Positions 6,079 to 8,667 of a stretch of 8,667 bases of DNA are shown here, one piece after another (within the stretch, counting starts at the first letter, position 1; every line of letters starts with the position of its first letter). Location of the stretch: the NCBI GenBank assembly GCA_024643585.1, contig JAHEMP010000083.1, forward strand, positions 1 through 8,667, given 5' to 3'. This DNA comes from Crocinitomicaceae bacterium. Lineage in GTDB: Bacteria > Bacteroidota > Bacteroidia > Flavobacteriales_D > Crocinitomicaceae. Made by a program: the position numbers and the translations under genes. The notes beneath the pieces were generated by a model. The model was given only the letters and a program-made list of their open reading frames with translations. It was not told the DNA's origin and did no database searches.

Positions 6079-7771
6079 TCGGAATGAGTTTCAATTTGCG
6101 TTTCAACTCTTCAATTTTCTTGTTGTTCAATTCAATCTTTTTCTCAACCTCCTTTTTCATTTCTTCTGCTCCTTTTGAGCGACCAAAGAATCCTAAGTTG
6201 TTTTCGTATTGAATGTTTTCAGCTTTAATATTTTGAATTATGCGTTGAAGATCAGATTTTTCCTTATCCATCAGTCGACCAGCATTGGGACTGGCTTTGA
6301 AAGTATCCATTTTAGCTTGGAACATTACTTTTTCTTTTTCAATACCCTCAAGTTTTAATTTAGAGTAGTGCCCGTCCATAGCTGTTTTGAATGCATTGTA
6401 GATTTGGTCTTTCTGTTTCATTGGTACGTGACCAATTTTATTGAAATCTGCTGCAAAAGCTTTCAAATCTGCTATTCCTTGTTTTTTATCTTCACCTATC
6501 TCGTAGGCTTGAATTTTTTCAATGATGTCTTGTTTTGCAAGCAAATTAGTTTCGTTCTCTTTGTCTTTTTCGTCAAAGTGTTTTTTTCTTGCGTTGAAGA
6601 AAACATCACAAGCGCCACGAAATTCTCTCCAAAGTTTTTGCTCCGATTTCTGGCCTGTATGACCTATTTTTTTCCAGTCATTCTGAAGTCGAATCAATTG
6701 ATCAGCAGTTGTTTTCCAATCCTCAGATTTGTTAATTGATTTGGCTTTTTCGATAAGTTTATGTTTCGCCTCAACAAAATGTTTGCTTTCTTCTCTTAAG
6801 GAATCAAAGAATACTTTTTTGGCATCGAAGAAAGTGTCACAGATGGCTCTGAATTCTTTCCAAACTTCTTCATTTTCCTTTTTTGGACCAAATCCAACCA
6901 GTTTCCATTCATCCTGAATAGCAATAACTTCAGTTGTTTTCGCTTCCCAGTCTTTGATTGTTGTTAATTCCTCGAGCCCAGTTATCGTTTCTGTTACCTT
7001 TAAAATAAGTGCTTTTTTCGTATCGATATTTGAAGAAAGTTTTTGACGACGTTCATCGTAAAAGGCATTTATTTTAGTGTAAATTTCCTTGACATTTTCC
7101 CAATAAGCGGATTTAATTTTTTCCCATTCTCCTTCGGCTACAGGTCCAACTTCGTCCCATTCGTTTTGAAGTGTTTTCAATTGAGACTCTGTTTCTTTTA
7201 TGGAAGATAGGTTTTTTAATTCTTGAATCTTGGTAATAATTTCCAGTTTCAGCTGCTCATTGCGGTGTAAATCGTGTTCTTTTAGCTCACGATAAATTTT
7301 CATATTGTAGAAGAAACTTTCTAGAAGTTTTGAGTATTCCGCTTGTATGTCGTCACGTTTTTCACGAGGAATGTCACCAGTATCTTTCCAAGCGTCGTGA
7401 ATTTCTTTAAAGTTTCCAAATGCTGCGCCTATGTTTTCTTCATTCTGAATGATGTCTTTCAGCTTAGCAATCAAAGCCTTTTTGGTTTTCAGGTTGGTTT
7501 CCTGTAACTCTTTTTTCAAATCTATCGCATCTTTGCGTTTCATTTGAAAAACACGATATATCTCATGAAATTCTTCACGGATTGGATCGAGTTCTTTATT
7601 GTCTGTAACCTCTTCACCAGCTTCTAAAAGAGCAACTTGACGAAGACGTTCCTCTTCAATTAAAAAGTCCTCAAACTTTGTTTTTAATTCACCAACCTCA
7701 CGACTTACTTTTAAGTACTCTGTGGTGTCGGTTAACTTTTTTAGCTCTTCTAAAAATTCAATTTTGTTCAT
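6071..7771 (-). CDS. DUF349 repeat protein with five tandem repeats
   Basis: A 566-residue charged, almost wholly helical cytoplasmic protein. It contains five DUF349 units, each with a (D/E)W-x-x-x-G core: W128/G132, W205/G209, W289/G293, W366/G370, and a last unit with F443 in place of Trp and G447. Spacing between cores is 77, 84, 77 and 77 residues. Units 3 and 4 share the ending (V/L)W(K/R)EFR-x-(I/A)CD-x-FF-x-A(K/R)K, while the other units are more divergent. The N-terminal 90 residues are helical and lead into unit 1 (AWKDTGDIP). The C-terminal part from about 476 to 560 is a long coiled coil rich in Lys and Glu. DUF349 proteins lack a firmly known biochemical role; I make no functional claim. 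It starts 12 bp after the PfkB kinase stop and its stop overlaps the start of the membrane-protein gene, so it sits in the middle of an operon. It has neither signal peptide nor membrane segment. Confidence 0.93.
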   Translation of the reverse strand: MNKIEFLEELKKLTDTTEYLKVSREVGELKTKFEDFLIEEERLRQVALLEAGEEVTDNKELDPIREEFHEIYRVFQMKRKDAIDLKKELQETNLKTKKALIAKLKDIIQNEENIGAAFGNFKEIHDAWKDTGDIPREKRDDIQAEYSKLLESFFYNMKIYRELKEHDLHRNEQLKLEIITKIQELKNLSSIKETESQLKTLQNEWDEVGPVAEGEWEKIKSAYWENVKEIYTKINAFYDERRQKLSSNIDTKKALILKVTETITGLEELTTIKDWEAKTTEVIAIQDEWKLVGFGPKKENEEVWKEFRAICDTFFDAKKVFFDSLREESKHFVEAKHKLIEKAKSINKSEDWKTTADQLIRLQNDWKKIGHTGQKSEQKLWREFRGACDVFFNARKKHFDEKDKENETNLLAKQDIIEKIQAYEIGEDKKQGIADLKAFAADFNKIGHVPMKQKDQIYNAFKTAMDGHYSKLKLEGIEKEKVMFQAKMDTFKASPNAGRLMDKEKSDLQRIIQNIKAENIQYENNLGFFGRSKGAEEMKKEVEKKIELNNKKIEELKRKLKLIPNE

Positions 7772-7783
7772 CTTTCAGTCTGA

Positions 7784-8667
7784 TTACGCAATAACTTCAC
7801 GCATGGTGAAGCTCGATAGTGCTACAAATTCTTCAATTCTATTTTCAACATCGACATTCGAAATTTCAGTCAATTTTTCTGTTCCGAATTTTTCACAACA
7901 GAAAGAAGCCAATGCTGAACCAGCAATAACGGCTCTTTTCATGTTTTCAAAACTGATGTCATTTGTGCTTGCCAAATAGCCCATAAATCCGCCAGCAAAT
8001 GTATCACCTGCTCCGGTTGGATCGAATACTTCTTCCAAAGGTAAAGCAGGAGAGTAAAATATATTAGTTCCGTGGAACAACAAAGCTCCGTGTTCGCCTT
8101 TTTTGATTATCAAATATTTACAACCCATGTCGCGAATCACCTTCGCAGCCCTAACTAGGCTGTATTCTCCAGACAATTGGCGCGCCTCTTCGTCGTTTAC
8201 TATCAATAAATCAACCTTAGCAATGGTTTTTTTCAAATCTTCCATAGCAATGTCCATCCAAAAATTCATCGTGTCCATGGCGATAAGTTTCGGTCTATTT
8301 TTTAACCTGTCGATAACGAGACCTTGCACTTGTGGGCTCAAATTCCCAAGCATTAAGAAGTCGGTATCTTGGTAACTTGCAGGAATAATCGGATCAAAAT
8401 TTTCCAAAACATTCAACTCCGTAACGAGTGTATCTCGGGAGTTCATGTCATTGTGATATTTTCCTGACCAGAAGAAAGTTTTTTCACCTTTTTTGATTTG
8501 CAAACCCTCTAAATCAACACCCTTTTCGCTCAACTTCCCAAGCATTTCGTTCGGAAAATCCTCACCTACAACGGCCACGATTCTTTGGTTTTTCTCGTAA
8601 AAAGAAGCTGATAATGCAATGTATGTACCTGCACCACCAATTATTTTATCTGTTTTCCCAAAAGGCG
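7784..8667 (-). CDS. PfkB-family (ribokinase-like) sugar/nucleoside kinase, 5' end outside window
   Basis: The reading frame is open to the window edge, so the gene is partial: 293 codons are visible, and about 15-20 N-terminal residues are probably missing. A GTG at 8578 is internal, not the start, because the 29 codons upstream encode the conserved PfkB N-terminal part, including the substrate-binding stretch IIGGAGTYIALSAS at about 8610-8651. Other motifs are VAVVGEDFP (about 8554-8580), VNDEEARQLSG (about 8168-8200), IIKKGEHGALL (about 8081-8113) and the C-terminal signature DPTGAGDTFAGGF (about 7985-8023), whose final GAGD Asp is the expected catalytic base. PfkB kinases transfer the ATP gamma-phosphate to a sugar or nucleoside hydroxyl. 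The substrate cannot be assigned; this looks like a conserved Bacteroidota subgroup and could be a ribokinase- or adenosine-kinase-like enzyme. It ends 12 bp before the DUF349 gene and is probably upstream in the same operon. Confidence 0.92.
   Translation of the reverse strand, partial: PFGKTDKIIGGAGTYIALSASFYEKNQRIVAVVGEDFPNEMLGKLSEKGVDLEGLQIKKGEKTFFWSGKYHNDMNSRDTLVTELNVLENFDPIIPASYQDTDFLMLGNLSPQVQGLVIDRLKNRPKLIAMDTMNFWMDIAMEDLKKTIAKVDLLIVNDEEARQLSGEYSLVRAAKVIRDMGCKYLIIKKGEHGALLFHGTNIFYSPALPLEEVFDPTGAGDTFAGGFMGYLASTNDISFENMKRAVIAGSALASFCCEKFGTEKLTEISNVDVENRIEEFVALSSFTMREVIA

Noticed and set aside
6368..6917. Plus-strand open frames (123 and 62 codons) opposite the DUF349 gene
   Set aside because: Antisense of a Lys/Glu-rich gene gives Phe/Ser/Leu-rich frames without stops; the hydrophobic runs are an artefact of this, not membrane proteins.

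Overview
This 8.7-kb AT-rich window looks like chromosomal DNA from a member of the Bacteroidota, most likely the order Flavobacteriales. The evidence is the gene content: an HMA lipoprotein with a CxxxC site, a lipoprotein with the GPxISL..K.R...W motif, a DUF1573-like plus VWA secreted protein, and a DUF349 repeat protein. It is supported by -7 promoter boxes of the Bacteroidota type (TAnnTTTG) and by the lack of clear Shine-Dalgarno sequences. The sequence cannot fix the genus. There are no RNA genes, mobile elements, CRISPR arrays, prophage genes or gene-free stretches over 300 bases. This is a compact housekeeping and cell-envelope region.

Layout: (1) Positions 7-1048, minus strand: the ribosome-assembly GTPase EngB/YsxC, followed downstream by a small Lys/Glu-rich secreted protein. 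(2) Positions 1183-2426, plus strand: a lipoprotein with one heavy-metal-associated (HMA) domain, then a YbfF/ABHD11-like alpha/beta hydrolase, probably one transcript. The 134-bp gap at 1049-1182 is a divergent promoter region. (3) Positions 2427-3308, minus strand: a probable outer-membrane beta-barrel protein whose stop codon directly abuts that of the hydrolase. (4) Positions 3445-4863, plus strand: a large secreted protein with a DUF1573/Hydin-like Ig domain, a carboxypeptidase-regulatory-like domain, an acidic/proline linker and a VWA domain with a complete MIDAS. Its upstream region carries three ATTTCG motifs at exact 16-bp spacing. (5) A strong bidirectional terminator at 4867-4897 separates it from (6) a minus-strand block at 4910-8667: a PfkB-family sugar/nucleoside kinase (cut by the window edge), a five-repeat DUF349 protein, a four-helix membrane protein with a possible PH-like tail, and a lipocalin-like lipoprotein. 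The first three are packed tightly (12-bp gap, then 8-bp overlap) and probably form an operon.

Five or six of the ten products carry export signals and are predicted to act in the envelope. EngB, the kinase, the hydrolase and the DUF349 protein are cytoplasmic. No clear new defence or mobile system is visible. The least understood items are the secreted three-domain VWA protein with its phased upstream repeat, and the kinase/DUF349/membrane-protein operon.
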